Positions 45,387 through 54,390 of a stretch of 64,000 bases of DNA are shown in pieces. Source of the stretch: an uncultured Dokdonia sp. (GTDB lineage: Bacteria; Bacteroidota; Bacteroidia; Flavobacteriales; Flavobacteriaceae); assembly GCF_947492535.1 (NCBI RefSeq), contig NZ_CANLNH010000002.1, positions 186,001 to 250,000 on the forward strand, read 5' to 3'. The stretch's first letter is position 1. Every line of letters begins with the position of its first letter. The position numbers and the translations under genes were made by a program. The notes under the pieces were generated by a model, which was not told where the DNA came from, did no database searches, and worked only from the letters and a program-made list of their open reading frames with translations.

Positions 45387-46400
45387 TTATAACAAACTCA
45401 TTAGTTTCTCTATAACCATTTGTGGTGTAATCGTACGCATTACTTCCTCATATCCTTCAGGAACTTTGTTACCATATATTGATGTTGGAATAGCCGGATA
45501 CTCTTCTCTATCAGATAGTATACAATGTGTTTCTTGTTTAAAAGGAGCAAATCCAGCATAAGGATGTGTTACTCCCCACAGACTTACCACAGGAACTCCA
45601 TACATCGCTGCTAGATGGCCATTTCCGCTATCCATAGAAAGCATAATATCTAGTTGCGCTATTAGATTAATCTCTTCTGGAAATTTTAACGCACCCGCAA
45701 CTACTGTTGCATTTTCACACGTTTCGGTAAGAGATTCTAATAATTCTTTTTCGTTGGGAGCTCCAAATAAAAACAGTCTTATTCCAGATTGTTGATCTAA
45801 TTTTTGAATCACTTCCTTCATTAAATCTAACGGATATTGCTTGCCTTGATGTGCTGCAAAAGGAGCTATTCCTATGAGTTTGTTATTGGTTTTTCCTATA
45901 ACGTTAAGGACATCCCTATGTATATCTGGCCTTGAAAGTAGTGTAGGTGTTATCTCTGAAAATCCTACATTTTCAAAAACCTCAACATACCGTTGCACCG
46001 TAGTCTTGAGGGGTTTAAATATCTTATTTTCAGAAGCGGTTAGTACTTTTTTTTCTGCCCTTCCTTTGTCTATTTTGGCATTAGGAAGTCCTAAAAAAAA
46101 TCGAAGAATTTTAGATCGAAGTACGTTATGCGTATCTGCTACGTGTGTGATTCCTCGTTTTTTGAGTTGGCGAGAAAGCTTCCAAATACCTATAACCCCT
46201 TTGTGTTGTGTATTGGTTTCGGCAGCTACAAAATGTACGTTAGGTAGGGTGTTAATAATGGCCTTAAAGAAGGGTTTTGACAGTACTGTGATTTTTGTTT
46301 CTGGGTACGCTTTCGCGAAAGCGTATATCACAGGAATTAACATAGCCACATCTCCCATAGCCGAAAGGCGAATCACGAGAATGTGTTGTGGTTGTTGCAT
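45387..46400 (-). CDS. Family 9 glycosyltransferase (heptosyltransferase-like)
   Basis: 337 residues, GT-B fold. N-terminal ILVIRLSAMGDVAMLIPVIY with the GDV motif, and the donor-site motif MLSMDSGNGHLAAMYGVPVV followed by SLWGVTHPYAGFAPF. It resembles ADP-heptose:LPS heptosyltransferases and probably acts on the lipopolysaccharide core. Residues 27-31 (AFAKA in the first helix) come from a dispersed palindrome; here the peptide fits the normal helix well, so it may have replaced original sequence. 71 bp after DUF4254. Confidence 0.88.
   Translation of the reverse strand: MQQPQHILVIRLSAMGDVAMLIPVIYAFAKAYPETKITVLSKPFFKAIINTLPNVHFVAAETNTQHKGVIGIWKLSRQLKKRGITHVADTHNVLRSKILRFFLGLPNAKIDKGRAEKKVLTASENKIFKPLKTTVQRYVEVFENVGFSEITPTLLSRPDIHRDVLNVIGKTNNKLIGIAPFAAHQGKQYPLDLMKEVIQKLDQQSGIRLFLFGAPNEKELLESLTETCENATVVAGALKFPEEINLIAQLDIMLSMDSGNGHLAAMYGVPVVSLWGVTHPYAGFAPFKQETHCILSDREEYPAIPTSIYGNKVPEGYEEVMRTITPQMVIEKLMSLL
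46306..46325. repeat. Dispersed palindrome copy 12 (inside GT9 gene)
   Basis: 20-bp perfect palindrome, core gctttcgcgaaagc, read as Tyr-AFAKA-Tyr at residues 26-32. Confidence 0.9.
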
Positions 46401-46421
46401 AGAATAATCCCCAATGTTTCC

Positions 46422-46463
46422 TCGAGCGCAGTCGAGAGGTATTGAGTTCTCGACTGCGCTCGA
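46422..46463. repeat. Inverted repeat between DUF4254 and GT9
   Basis: 16-bp perfect arms tcgagcgcagtcgaga / tctcgactgcgctcga with a 10-bp loop. No T run follows, so it is a repeat rather than a terminator; each arm is itself close to palindromic. Confidence 0.75.
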
Positions 46464-46471
46464 ACGGACAA

Positions 46472-47083
46472 TTACTTTTTTATATTACGAAGTACTGGAT
46501 TCAGCTCATCGTCATTATACATCTTCATTTGCTTATATACTTTCATATACTTATCACCATGAGCTATATCACTTAATAATGTATCTATAGCTGTAGATAA
46601 ATCGGCACGTTGTTCTATAAGTACATCTAATTTTGTTTTACACGCATCACGATGTTCTTGTGAAGCATCTTCTCTTGTTGCTTCTTCATGCATATGATAT
46701 ACTTTTAGTGCGAGGATAGATAGACGATCTATTCCCCATGCAGGACTTTCTGTATTTATCGTTGCATCTTCTTTGACTGTTACGCCATTGTATTTGTCTA
46801 AGAAGTAACTATCTATGTATTCTACCATATCTGTACGATCCTGATTAGATGCATCAATTTTACGCTTTAGCGTAAGTGCAGCAACAGGGTCTATTTGAGG
46901 ATCACGAATAATATCTTCATAATGCCATTGTACAGTATCAATCCAACATTTACGATATAACAGATGAGAAATTACATCTTCGTTTTTGTCATATTTATTT
47001 TCAAAGGATTGATCTACCGTATTGATGATATGATAATTTTCTATCGCTTCTCTAAAAATACGGTTTGCTTTATCTGTAAACAT
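46472..47083 (-). CDS. DUF4254 family protein
   Basis: 203 residues, all helical, no signal or membrane segment. Contains LLYRKCWIDTVQWHYEDIIRDP and DRLSILALKVYHMHEEA, matching DUF4254. Its function is unknown; it is found next to GT9 genes in Bacteroidota, suggesting a link with LPS synthesis (inference from context). Starts 5 bp after the methylase stop. Confidence 0.85.
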   Translation of the reverse strand: MFTDKANRIFREAIENYHIINTVDQSFENKYDKNEDVISHLLYRKCWIDTVQWHYEDIIRDPQIDPVAALTLKRKIDASNQDRTDMVEYIDSYFLDKYNGVTVKEDATINTESPAWGIDRLSILALKVYHMHEEATREDASQEHRDACKTKLDVLIEQRADLSTAIDTLLSDIAHGDKYMKVYKQMKMYNDDELNPVLRNIKK

Positions 47084-47088
47084 AGTTC

Positions 47089-48078
47089 TTACTTTTCTAA
47101 AATGTGTAAATATTCTGTAGTGCGTTGGGCTTTATGTTTTCTATTCATATCTGCTTTAAAACGTTTGTAATCGACCGTTGCAAGGTCATATTTTCCATAA
47201 CGTTGCATGATACTTCTTACAATATTTGGCGGCATTAACCCTTCATTACTATAACTTAAAAAAATGTAGTTGAATTGGGCATTTTTTATTAGTTCTTCAA
47301 AGGCTGCTTCTACCTTTACGCTACTACAATACGCACTTCTATTATAGTTTCGTAAACCCGTTTTTCCTCTGGGTACAAAGGTATCATATTTTGCAATAGT
47401 ATTTAGTATATGATAGTTTGATCCGTACTGTCTCACATTATAGGGTGGATCAAGATATAAAATATCTCCTTCTATCTTTTTAACAAGAGCATTCCCCTCT
47501 TCATGAAATACTGTATGGCTGTTTGGTGTCTTATCAAAGCTTGCAGGTTCTAATTGTATAGGTAATGCTGCCATTACCTTTATTTTTTTTAAAAAAGCAC
47601 CATATACAGAAGCTGTATTTGCAATTTTATCTGCGCTTTCTATAAGAGACGCAAGTAGTAAAAAATAAATGTCTTCAGAAATAGTTCCTGTATGTTTCCA
47701 TGTTTCTATTTTTTGACGAATTGCATCTATTTTTTGTGCATTTTCTTTTGAAAAATACAACCGATCACTTCCTCCTCCTTCTCCATAATGCGTGTAAATA
47801 AAACCAGGTATTCCTTCTAGGTTATTAAGTTCATCAAAATACGTTTTGGAGAGAAGTTCTTTATGGTTTCCAATATAATTTCTGTTTAAAACATAGCTAT
47901 AGTACTCTAAATCATTTGCAATTACAGATTTTACGAGTGGTTTAAAATTACGCCCTACACTTCCCGTTCCTGCAAATAGGTCACAAAATGTTTTCTGACT
48001 TAAATCATCTCCACAAACTTCTTTTACAGTTGTTTTAATAAAATCAGAGAGTCTATGTTTTGATCCTATATAATTCAT
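47089..48078 (-). CDS. DNA adenine methylase (D12 class)
   Basis: 329 residues. SAM-binding motif DLFAGTGSVG at 33-42 and catalytic motif DPPYN at 210-214; the order and the N-terminal MNYIGSKHRLSDFI fit Dam-like alpha-group N6-adenine methyltransferases. It probably methylates adenine in a specific short DNA sequence that I cannot predict. No restriction endonuclease is near, so it is an orphan methylase. TACATTTG box at 48123-48130. Confidence 0.88.
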   Translation of the reverse strand: MNYIGSKHRLSDFIKTTVKEVCGDDLSQKTFCDLFAGTGSVGRNFKPLVKSVIANDLEYYSYVLNRNYIGNHKELLSKTYFDELNNLEGIPGFIYTHYGEGGGSDRLYFSKENAQKIDAIRQKIETWKHTGTISEDIYFLLLASLIESADKIANTASVYGAFLKKIKVMAALPIQLEPASFDKTPNSHTVFHEEGNALVKKIEGDILYLDPPYNVRQYGSNYHILNTIAKYDTFVPRGKTGLRNYNRSAYCSSVKVEAAFEELIKNAQFNYIFLSYSNEGLMPPNIVRSIMQRYGKYDLATVDYKRFKADMNRKHKAQRTTEYLHILEK

Positions 48079-48122
48079 GGTTTTGCCTAGATACTAATCT
48101 TAGATGATATAGCTACGGGCTG

Positions 48123-48130
48123 CAAATGTA
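48123..48130 (-). promoter_or_regulatory. Probable -7 box of the adenine methylase operon
   Basis: Minus strand TACATTTG, 45 bp before the ATG at 48078. Confidence 0.4.
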
Positions 48131-48164
48131 AGGAGTTCTTGTGCTTTATCATGTTTCTAGTAGA

Positions 48165-49091
48165 CTATGCTAAAAAATAATGTGCAAATGGCACTAATAC
48201 AACCATCCAAAGAAGAAACTCTTTAAAGAATTTTCCAGAAGCATTTTCAAGATAATTAGTCATAATAATAGCAAGCGGTATGATGAAGAAATACCACTCT
48301 GCACCCGTTTTATTATCTGTAATAATAACGATAGCTATGGCTATGATTGCCATAAAAATAACCAACAGATATAAGGGACGTTGCGCAATAGTTGCTCTTT
48401 TTGAATCTTGTATATATCTAAAAATAGTCCATAAAAACAATGTTGAAAATAAAGCTATAGGAACTAATATGAGTAACGATGTATACTTAGAAAAATCAAA
48501 AGAAAAATCATCTACAATAGTTAGTATGTAGGATTGATCTTCCCCTATAAAAATAACATAGCAAGTACAGAGTACAGTCACACAGACAACAGAAAGTATA
48601 GGAATAAACCAATATCGTAGGGTAGTGCTTCCATAAAATAATAACCCTGCTAACAATAAAATAAAAAAGGTGCTTGTCCAGAAATATGTAATACAGGCTA
48701 GACATAACCAAAGACCTGCGTCAAACAATTTCCTCTCCATATGTAGTCCTGATCTAAAACTAAGAATACGTCGTAGGGCTAACATTACAAACACACCCGT
48801 GATTATGATCGTAGGCGTTTGTAGTGCAACGGGTAATGAAGACGTAAACATCGCAAATAATAAGATCCTATAGGAAGAACGCTTGTTTAATTCGTTTTTT
48901 TGTGATACAAAATTTAGGATAAACATCGTGATGATATACAATAGCCACACCCCTATTGTTTGTAAAAAAACGGTCCAAGAAAACCCTTCAGAAAACAAGG
49001 TATTATTAGCCACAAAATAACTTATAGACATATATACCAAAATAATAATGGTATGAATAGGCTTTGATGTGCTAAAAAAGCTTGTGAGCAT
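48165..49091 (-). CDS. DUF6427-type integral membrane protein
   Basis: 308 residues with about nine membrane helices. Starts MLTSFFSTSKPIHTIIILVYMSISYFVA, matching a family of flavobacterial membrane proteins (DUF6427, from memory). Position between purD and the methylase looks conserved. Function unknown. Divergent from the 87-residue protein at 49178. Confidence 0.75.
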   Translation of the reverse strand: MLTSFFSTSKPIHTIIILVYMSISYFVANNTLFSEGFSWTVFLQTIGVWLLYIITMFILNFVSQKNELNKRSSYRILLFAMFTSSLPVALQTPTIIITGVFVMLALRRILSFRSGLHMERKLFDAGLWLCLACITYFWTSTFFILLLAGLLFYGSTTLRYWFIPILSVVCVTVLCTCYVIFIGEDQSYILTIVDDFSFDFSKYTSLLILVPIALFSTLFLWTIFRYIQDSKRATIAQRPLYLLVIFMAIIAIAIVIITDNKTGAEWYFFIIPLAIIMTNYLENASGKFFKEFLLWMVVLVPFAHYFLA

Positions 49092-49104
49092 AGGTGGTTT
49101 TTTC

Positions 49105-49112
49105 TATTTTTG
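49105..49112 (+). promoter_or_regulatory. Probable -7 box for the 49178 gene
   Basis: TATTTTTG, 66 bp before the ATG. Confidence 0.4.
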
Positions 49113-49177
49113 CGCTATCGTAGTAAATAGTATTACTGCGTATAGCTAAGATACCATTATTGTAAACATACGAACTT

Positions 49178-49441
49178 ATGAGTTTGAAAGGATTTTTTGA
49201 AGGAATTCAAGCATTTGCAGAAGAAACATTATTTACGCCATTTAATTGGTTTGCAGAAACAGAATTAACAAACTGGTGGGGTGCAAACGGCGTCAACTGG
49301 TTATTTATGATCATTTGCTGTGTTGCTATTGGTTACTGGATGCGCCAACTTGTTGATCACAACAAAGAAGGTGATGAGAGACGTGATGCCATATCTCATG
49401 GTTTCTTAGGAAAAGACAGCGATCTAACCCACGAATTATAG
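49178..49441 (+). CDS. Small conserved flavobacterial protein (DUF6341-type)
   Basis: 87 residues: an N-terminal segment FFEGIQAFAEETLFTPFNWFAETELTNWWG, one membrane helix WLFMIICCVAIGYWM, and a charged C-terminus. Small proteins of this kind lie next to purD in flavobacteria (DUF6341, from memory); no function known. Its stop overlaps the stop region of purD on the other strand by 6 bp, a tail-to-tail overlap. Confidence 0.75.
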   Translation: MSLKGFFEGIQAFAEETLFTPFNWFAETELTNWWGANGVNWLFMIICCVAIGYWMRQLVDHNKEGDERRDAISHGFLGKDSDLTHEL

Positions 49442-50704
49442 GTCAAAACCTATATCTGTACGATAATACATCCTATCAAAGTGTAGTTTTTCTATATTTT
49501 GATAGGATTTTTTTATGGCTTCTCTAAAGTTAGTATCAAAAGAGGTAATCGCAATAACACGTCCTCCATTAGTAACAATAGCTTCGTCTTTATGAGTTGT
49601 TCCCGCATGGAATACAATACTATCTTCTACTCTTTCTATTCCTGTAATCACTTTTCCTTTCTCATAAGCCTCTGGATACCCTCCTGAAACGAGCATAATT
49701 GTTGTCGCAGAACGCTCATCTATTTGTAATGTTTGCTCCGCAAGTTTTCCTTGAGAAACGGCTTGAAATAATTCCACTAGATCACTCTGAATACGAGGCA
49801 ACACTACCTCTGTCTCTGGATCTCCCATACGGACATTGTACTCTATCACCTTAGGCTCATCTCCTACTTTAATCAATCCTATAAATACAAAGCCTTTGTA
49901 CTCAATATTTTCTTTAGCAAGACCATTAATAGTCGGTTTGACAACTTGTGTTTCTATTTTTTGCATAAAAGCCTCATCTACAAAAGGAACTGGACTTACA
50001 GCTCCCATTCCTCCTGTATTTAATCCTGTATCTCCTTCTCCTATACGCTTGTAATCTTTGGCCGTTGGAAGCACCTTATATTCTTTTCCATCGGTAAGTA
50101 CAAAAACACTTAATTCAATTCCGTCTAGAAATTCTTCGATCACCACTGTGGTACTTGCATCACCAAATTTCCCGCCAAGCATCTGAGCAAGTTCTGATTT
50201 TGCTTCTTCAATATCTTGTATAATTAAAACGCCCTTTCCAGCCGCAAGTCCATCTGCTTTTAATACATATGGCGGTTGTAATGTTTCTAAAAAGGCCTGA
50301 CCTTCAGCTAGTGTTTCTGGAATAAAGCTTTGGTATGCTGCCGTTGGGATTCCGTGCGCCATCATAAACTCTTTAGCACGCTCTTTACTTCCTTCAAGTG
50401 TAGCCCCTTCTTTTGATGGACCAATCACTGCGACATCTTGCAATGCTTCATCTGCTTTAAAAAAGTCATAGATTCCTTGTACTAAAGGATCTTCTGGTCC
50501 TACCACAACCATCTCAATAGTTTCTTTAATCACTAGTGCTTTAATCGCTTCAAAATCTGTCACGCTTATAGCAACATTTGTTGCTATTTGAGCTGTTCCT
50601 GCATTTCCAGGTGCTACAAATAAGCTATCACAATGTGCACTTTCTGCGATTTTATATGCAAATGTGTGCTCTCTTCCTCCAGATCCTAAGATTAAAATAT
50701 TCAT
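49436..50704 (-). CDS. purD: Phosphoribosylamine-glycine ligase
   Basis: 422 residues from ATG 50704; the ATG at 50725 would add MIQKHDS before the conserved MNILILGSGGREHTFAY. ATP-grasp enzyme: ADGLAAGKGVLI, EEFLDGIELSVF, DYKRIGEGDTGLNTGGMGAVSP and NVRMGDPETEVVLPR are all present. It joins 5-phosphoribosylamine and glycine in purine synthesis. Single gene, -7 box 26 bp upstream. Confidence 0.97.
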   Translation of the reverse strand: MNILILGSGGREHTFAYKIAESAHCDSLFVAPGNAGTAQIATNVAISVTDFEAIKALVIKETIEMVVVGPEDPLVQGIYDFFKADEALQDVAVIGPSKEGATLEGSKERAKEFMMAHGIPTAAYQSFIPETLAEGQAFLETLQPPYVLKADGLAAGKGVLIIQDIEEAKSELAQMLGGKFGDASTTVVIEEFLDGIELSVFVLTDGKEYKVLPTAKDYKRIGEGDTGLNTGGMGAVSPVPFVDEAFMQKIETQVVKPTINGLAKENIEYKGFVFIGLIKVGDEPKVIEYNVRMGDPETEVVLPRIQSDLVELFQAVSQGKLAEQTLQIDERSATTIMLVSGGYPEAYEKGKVITGIERVEDSIVFHAGTTHKDEAIVTNGGRVIAITSFDTNFREAIKKSYQNIEKLHFDRMYYRTDIGFDL

Positions 50705-50729
50705 TGAGTCGTGTTTTTGTATCAAAATG

Positions 50730-50737
50730 CAAAAGTA
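50730..50737 (-). promoter_or_regulatory. Probable -7 box of purD
   Basis: Minus strand TACTTTTG, 26 bp before ATG 50704. Confidence 0.5.
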
Positions 50738-50852
50738 GTTTGTCTGTACTTTTAGGGCAAGGTATTCTGATAAAAATATTGAGGATCTATTCTAATGTTC
50801 ATTTAACCCGCATTATGTATTACAACTTTGCGATAAGAACTAAAAGATGGAG

Positions 50853-50872
50853 ATTCCCTCCTTCGAGGGAAT
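50853..50872. repeat. attccc/gggaat palindromic repeat
   Basis: attccctccttcgagggaat, exact reverse complement of 24416-24435. Confidence 0.75.
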
Positions 50873-50925
50873 AAATCTTGATAGGAATGAAATTGTTTGT
50901 ATTTTGCCACACTCATACTAGGATC

Positions 50926-52236
50926 GTGAATTTATTTAATTGGACATTAAAATTTAAGGGGTTTGATATCGCTTTCGCGAAAGCGGAATTAGCCCGTATC
51001 CAATCCATTCCTGAAGATCAGTTTCTTGCCTATGTTGAAGAAAAAAAACAAGCTATTGTAGCCTATCACAAGCAACATAACTCATTTTACAAACAACTTA
51101 CTGCTACACAAAAAAGTGACTCGTGGAATGAGCTACCTGTACTTACCAAAGCACATTTACAACAGTCATTACTGGAACGCCTCTCTACAGGATATACACG
51201 TAAAAATGTGTATGTCAATAAAACATCGGGTTCTTCTGGACATCCTTTTGTTTTTGCCAAAGACAAAATATCTCATGCGCTTTCTTGGGCAAGTTTTCAA
51301 GACAGATATGATTGGTTTGATCTAGATATAAATACCTCTAAACAAGCTCGTTTTTATGGAATTCCATTAGATTTTATGGAATATCGTAAAGAACGTCTTA
51401 AAGATTGGTTAGGAAATAGATATCGCTTTCCTATTTTTGATTTAAGTGATGTCCAGCTCAAGAAAATACATCAAAAATTTACAACCACTACTTTTGAATA
51501 CCTCAACGGATACACGAGTAGTATTGTACTATTTGCCAAATATCTGCGACAACATCACATCGTTCTTAAAGAGGTATGTCCATCGCTTAAGGCCTGTATT
51601 GTAACTAGTGAAATGCTTTTTAAAAGTGATAAACTATTAATGGAAACACAGTTTGGAATCCCTGTGATTAATGAATATGGGGCTTCCGAATTAGGTCTTA
51701 TTGCATTTCAAAATACCAATGACGAGTTTCAAGTAGATAGCGAATTATTATATGTTGAAATTCTAGATGATCAGAATATGCCTGTGCCTCATGGCGAATC
51801 GGGTCGTATTGTAATTACATCGCTCTATAATAAAGCGCATCCTTTTATTCGTTATGATATTGGGGATGTGGGTACGCTTTCGCGAAAAAGCACGCCTAAA
51901 AAACCCATCTTAGAAAAACTGATTGGACGTACCAACGATATTGCACGTCTCCCCAGCGGAAAAGTAGTACCTGGTCTTACGTTTTATTATGTCACTAAAA
52001 GTGTCATTGAAGAAGATGGAAACGTCTCTGAGTTTGTGATTGAACAAACCGCTTTAGACACGTTTAACGTAATTTATACTGCACAGCGAGCACTTACTGT
52101 ATCAGAAGAAGAAACCATCAAAAAAGCCACCTACACCTACTTAGAAGACGGGCTTACTGTACTCTTTGAAAAAGTTGAAAAGATGGATCGTAGTAAACGT
52201 GGGAAATTAAAACAGTTTGTGAGTAGAATTTCCTAA
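50926..52236 (+). CDS. Phenylacetate-CoA ligase-like (PaaK/CapK) protein
   Basis: 436 residues from GTG 50926 (VNLFNWTLKFKGF); an ATG at 50887 gives 13 more residues that do not look coding. AMP-binding core: NKTSGSSGHPFVFAKD (P-loop), EYGASELGLIAF and RYDIGDVG, then KMDRSKRGKLKQFV with the C-terminal lysine. Such proteins activate acyl or aryl acids; CapK-type members lie in capsule loci, as here. It carries two dispersed palindromes: AFAKA at residues 16-20 and LSRK about residue 317. Confidence 0.85.
   Translation: MNLFNWTLKFKGFDIAFAKAELARIQSIPEDQFLAYVEEKKQAIVAYHKQHNSFYKQLTATQKSDSWNELPVLTKAHLQQSLLERLSTGYTRKNVYVNKTSGSSGHPFVFAKDKISHALSWASFQDRYDWFDLDINTSKQARFYGIPLDFMEYRKERLKDWLGNRYRFPIFDLSDVQLKKIHQKFTTTTFEYLNGYTSSIVLFAKYLRQHHIVLKEVCPSLKACIVTSEMLFKSDKLLMETQFGIPVINEYGASELGLIAFQNTNDEFQVDSELLYVEILDDQNMPVPHGESGRIVITSLYNKAHPFIRYDIGDVGTLSRKSTPKKPILEKLIGRTNDIARLPSGKVVPGLTFYYVTKSVIEEDGNVSEFVIEQTALDTFNVIYTAQRALTVSEEETIKKATYTYLEDGLTVLFEKVEKMDRSKRGKLKQFVSRIS
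50970..50985. repeat. Dispersed palindrome copy 13 (PaaK-like gene, first)
   Basis: Perfect cgctttcgcgaaagcg, read as AFAKA. Confidence 0.9.
51873..51887. repeat. Dispersed palindrome copy 14 (PaaK-like gene, second, partial)
   Basis: tacgctttcgcgaaa; right arm degraded (aaagca). Read as Thr-Leu-Ser-Arg-Lys, in a different frame from the first copy in this gene. Confidence 0.75.
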
Positions 52237-52261
52237 CTAATTACATATTGTATTATAAAAT

Positions 52262-53050
52262 TTAATAGTTCTCAATCCGTTTTGTTCTCACAAAAAAGTA
52301 CTCATAAAAAAAGCGAAGTAAACAAAAGGCAGACTTAATCCAAGAATAACCTAGATACTCTTTATAAAACTTGAAGTTATAGGTTACCAAGTTGAGTTTA
52401 TTAGAACTTATAGATCCTTCTCGTATTCTATAATAGGCTAAATCTTCTTGGAGTCCTACAGCGGGTCTATTTGATTTTTTGATCGCTTCTAACCAAACAG
52501 CCCAGTCTTGTCGTTTACGTATGTTAGGCGCTATTATTTTACCTATTTCGGAAGCTTTATAGATGCCTGTTAAGTTTCCCACATAGTTATTACTATGTTG
52601 TTTTTGATAGGTGAGTTCTGGCAATGCTTTGATACGTTTGCCTAAGGGTTTTCCCGCTTCATTAATATGGGTGTAACTCGTATAGGAAACGGCTGCATTA
52701 TGCGTTTCCATATAGTTGAGCTGTTTTTCGAGTTTTTCTGGATGCCATAAGTCGTCTGCGTCTAGAAAAGCAATATAATCTCCTGTAGCAAGTTCTGTCG
52801 CTTTATTACGGGATTGTGCTGCCCCACTATTTCGCGAAAGCGTAACCACTTTTATACGTGTATCCTTTTTTGAAAGCTCTTCTACTATGTTTAATGAATT
52901 ATCTGTAGAGCAATCATTTACAATAATATGTTCCCAATGCGTATAGGTTTGTTCTTGAATGCTTTTTACGGTAGGTATGATATAATTTTCTGCATTGTAC
53001 AGAGGAGTGATAATAGAGACAAGCGGAAGGTGGTTAGTAGGCTTTTTCAT
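52262..53050 (-). CDS. Family 2 glycosyltransferase
   Basis: 262 residues. GT-A fold: VSIITPLYNAENYIIPTVKSI, DCSTDNS, the NSGAAQSRN motif, FLDADD (metal site) and a C-terminal Q-x-DWAVWLEAI acceptor segment. It transfers one sugar during repeat-unit synthesis. It overlaps the sugar transferase gene by 17 bp. A half-site ttcgcgaaagcg of the dispersed palindrome lies at 52831-52842 (SRN), where normal family residues are encoded. Confidence 0.9.
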   Translation of the reverse strand: MKKPTNHLPLVSIITPLYNAENYIIPTVKSIQEQTYTHWEHIIVNDCSTDNSLNIVEELSKKDTRIKVVTLSRNSGAAQSRNKATELATGDYIAFLDADDLWHPEKLEKQLNYMETHNAAVSYTSYTHINEAGKPLGKRIKALPELTYQKQHSNNYVGNLTGIYKASEIGKIIAPNIRKRQDWAVWLEAIKKSNRPAVGLQEDLAYYRIREGSISSNKLNLVTYNFKFYKEYLGYSWIKSAFCLLRFFYEYFFVRTKRIENY

Positions 53051-54389
53051 CTCCTTTAAGTGCCTTTATAATCGTCTGAACAACAATTTTTATATCTAGA
53101 AGCAAGGACCAGTTTTCTACATAAAAGATATCAAACTTTACACGGTTTATAATATCATTATCTGTTTCAACTTCTCCTCTATAACCACTTACTTGAGCAA
53201 GTCCTGTAATCCCTGGTTTTATAAAATGACGCACCATAAACTTATCGATACGCTCTGCATACATATGTGTATGGCTTACCATGTGTGGTCTTGGACCTAC
53301 AACAGACATTTCTCCTTTAAGTACATTTATAAACTGAGGTAACTCATCTATACTGGTATGTCGTATCGCTCTCCCTAAACGTGTAATACGTTGATCGTTT
53401 CTGCTCACCTGATGAAGATCTGCTGTTGGGTTAGGTTGCATCGATCTAAACTTATAACAATAGAATTCTTTATAATCTAATCCGTTGCGTTTTTGTTTAA
53501 AAAATACGGGGCCTTTTGAATCTAACTTTATCAAAATGGCCATGATAGGTGTAAGCCAAGAAAGCAACCCTACAAGCACCAAAATAGACATCACAATATC
53601 AAAGGTACGTTTGATAAACTGGTTTAATGGAGTGTCTATGGGTATGGTACGTAATGATAATATTGGAGTGATCCCAATGTATTGATAGTTGAGCTTTTTT
53701 GTAAAAATCTCTTTATTATCTGGAATGAATTTAAGGATCTTGAGATTGTTATCGGCAAATTCTGATATTTCTCGTATTTGCTCATTTGTAAACTCAGAAA
53801 TAGAACAATAAATCTCATCAATACTATTTTCTACAATAAAAGCAAAACAAGACTCTAACGATTGGTCACCTGACTGCTGTACATCAAACTTATTAATTAC
53901 CTGATAGCCATAAGGTTTATTAGATTTAAAGAAGTTCTCTAGTTGTTGCGTTTTAGCATTAACTCCTAAAATAACAACGCGTCTAAAGTTTCCTCCCAAG
54001 ACTGTTCTATACTTCTTAAGAAGATAAAAGATGCCTAGTTTTACTATAGTAATACCTAAAAAGACATAGAGTATATAATAGATAACTTGCTTCGGAGTAC
54101 TATTAATCTCGGAGAAGAATCCGAAAAAAGCAAAAACTAATAGGGTAAATAATACTAATTGAATTCCTAATAATGAAAAAATTCTGATAAGAGGTGTATA
54201 TCGATATACTTCGTAAAAATTAGATTTTATAGCAGAGACAATCCAAGTACACGTAATAAAACCAACAAAAAGAAATAAGTGCGAGCCCATCACAAGGCAG
54301 AGCTTTGCCAAAATGACAATAATCAAAAGGTCGAGGCTATAAACAATAGGCCTAATAAAACCAGAATATCTTCCTTTTTTGTAGGCCAT
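53034..54389 (-). CDS. Polyprenyl-phosphate sugar-1-phosphate transferase
   Basis: 451 residues. Four or five N-terminal membrane helices, a middle CoA-binding-like domain (RVVILGVNAKTQQLENFF) and the C-terminal bacterial sugar transferase domain: IKRTFDIVMSILVLVG, then FFKQKRNGLDYKEFYCYKFRSM, TRLGRAIRHTSIDELPQF and VGPRP. It starts a polysaccharide repeat unit on undecaprenyl phosphate (WcaJ/WbaP group). The donor may be UDP-glucose or UDP-galactose. The stop region lies inside the GT2 gene start (overlap 17 bp). Confidence 0.9.
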   Translation of the reverse strand: MAYKKGRYSGFIRPIVYSLDLLIIVILAKLCLVMGSHLFLFVGFITCTWIVSAIKSNFYEVYRYTPLIRIFSLLGIQLVLFTLLVFAFFGFFSEINSTPKQVIYYILYVFLGITIVKLGIFYLLKKYRTVLGGNFRRVVILGVNAKTQQLENFFKSNKPYGYQVINKFDVQQSGDQSLESCFAFIVENSIDEIYCSISEFTNEQIREISEFADNNLKILKFIPDNKEIFTKKLNYQYIGITPILSLRTIPIDTPLNQFIKRTFDIVMSILVLVGLLSWLTPIMAILIKLDSKGPVFFKQKRNGLDYKEFYCYKFRSMQPNPTADLHQVSRNDQRITRLGRAIRHTSIDELPQFINVLKGEMSVVGPRPHMVSHTHMYAERIDKFMVRHFIKPGITGLAQVSGYRGEVETDNDIINRVKFDIFYVENWSLLLDIKIVVQTIIKALKGDEKAY

Positions 54390-54390
54390 T

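Noticed and set aside
46422-46463. Terminator for DUF4254
   Set aside because: Long perfect stem but no T run on either side; called a repeat instead.
47089-48078. Restriction-modification system
   Set aside because: No endonuclease, specificity subunit or translocase gene nearby; methylase only.
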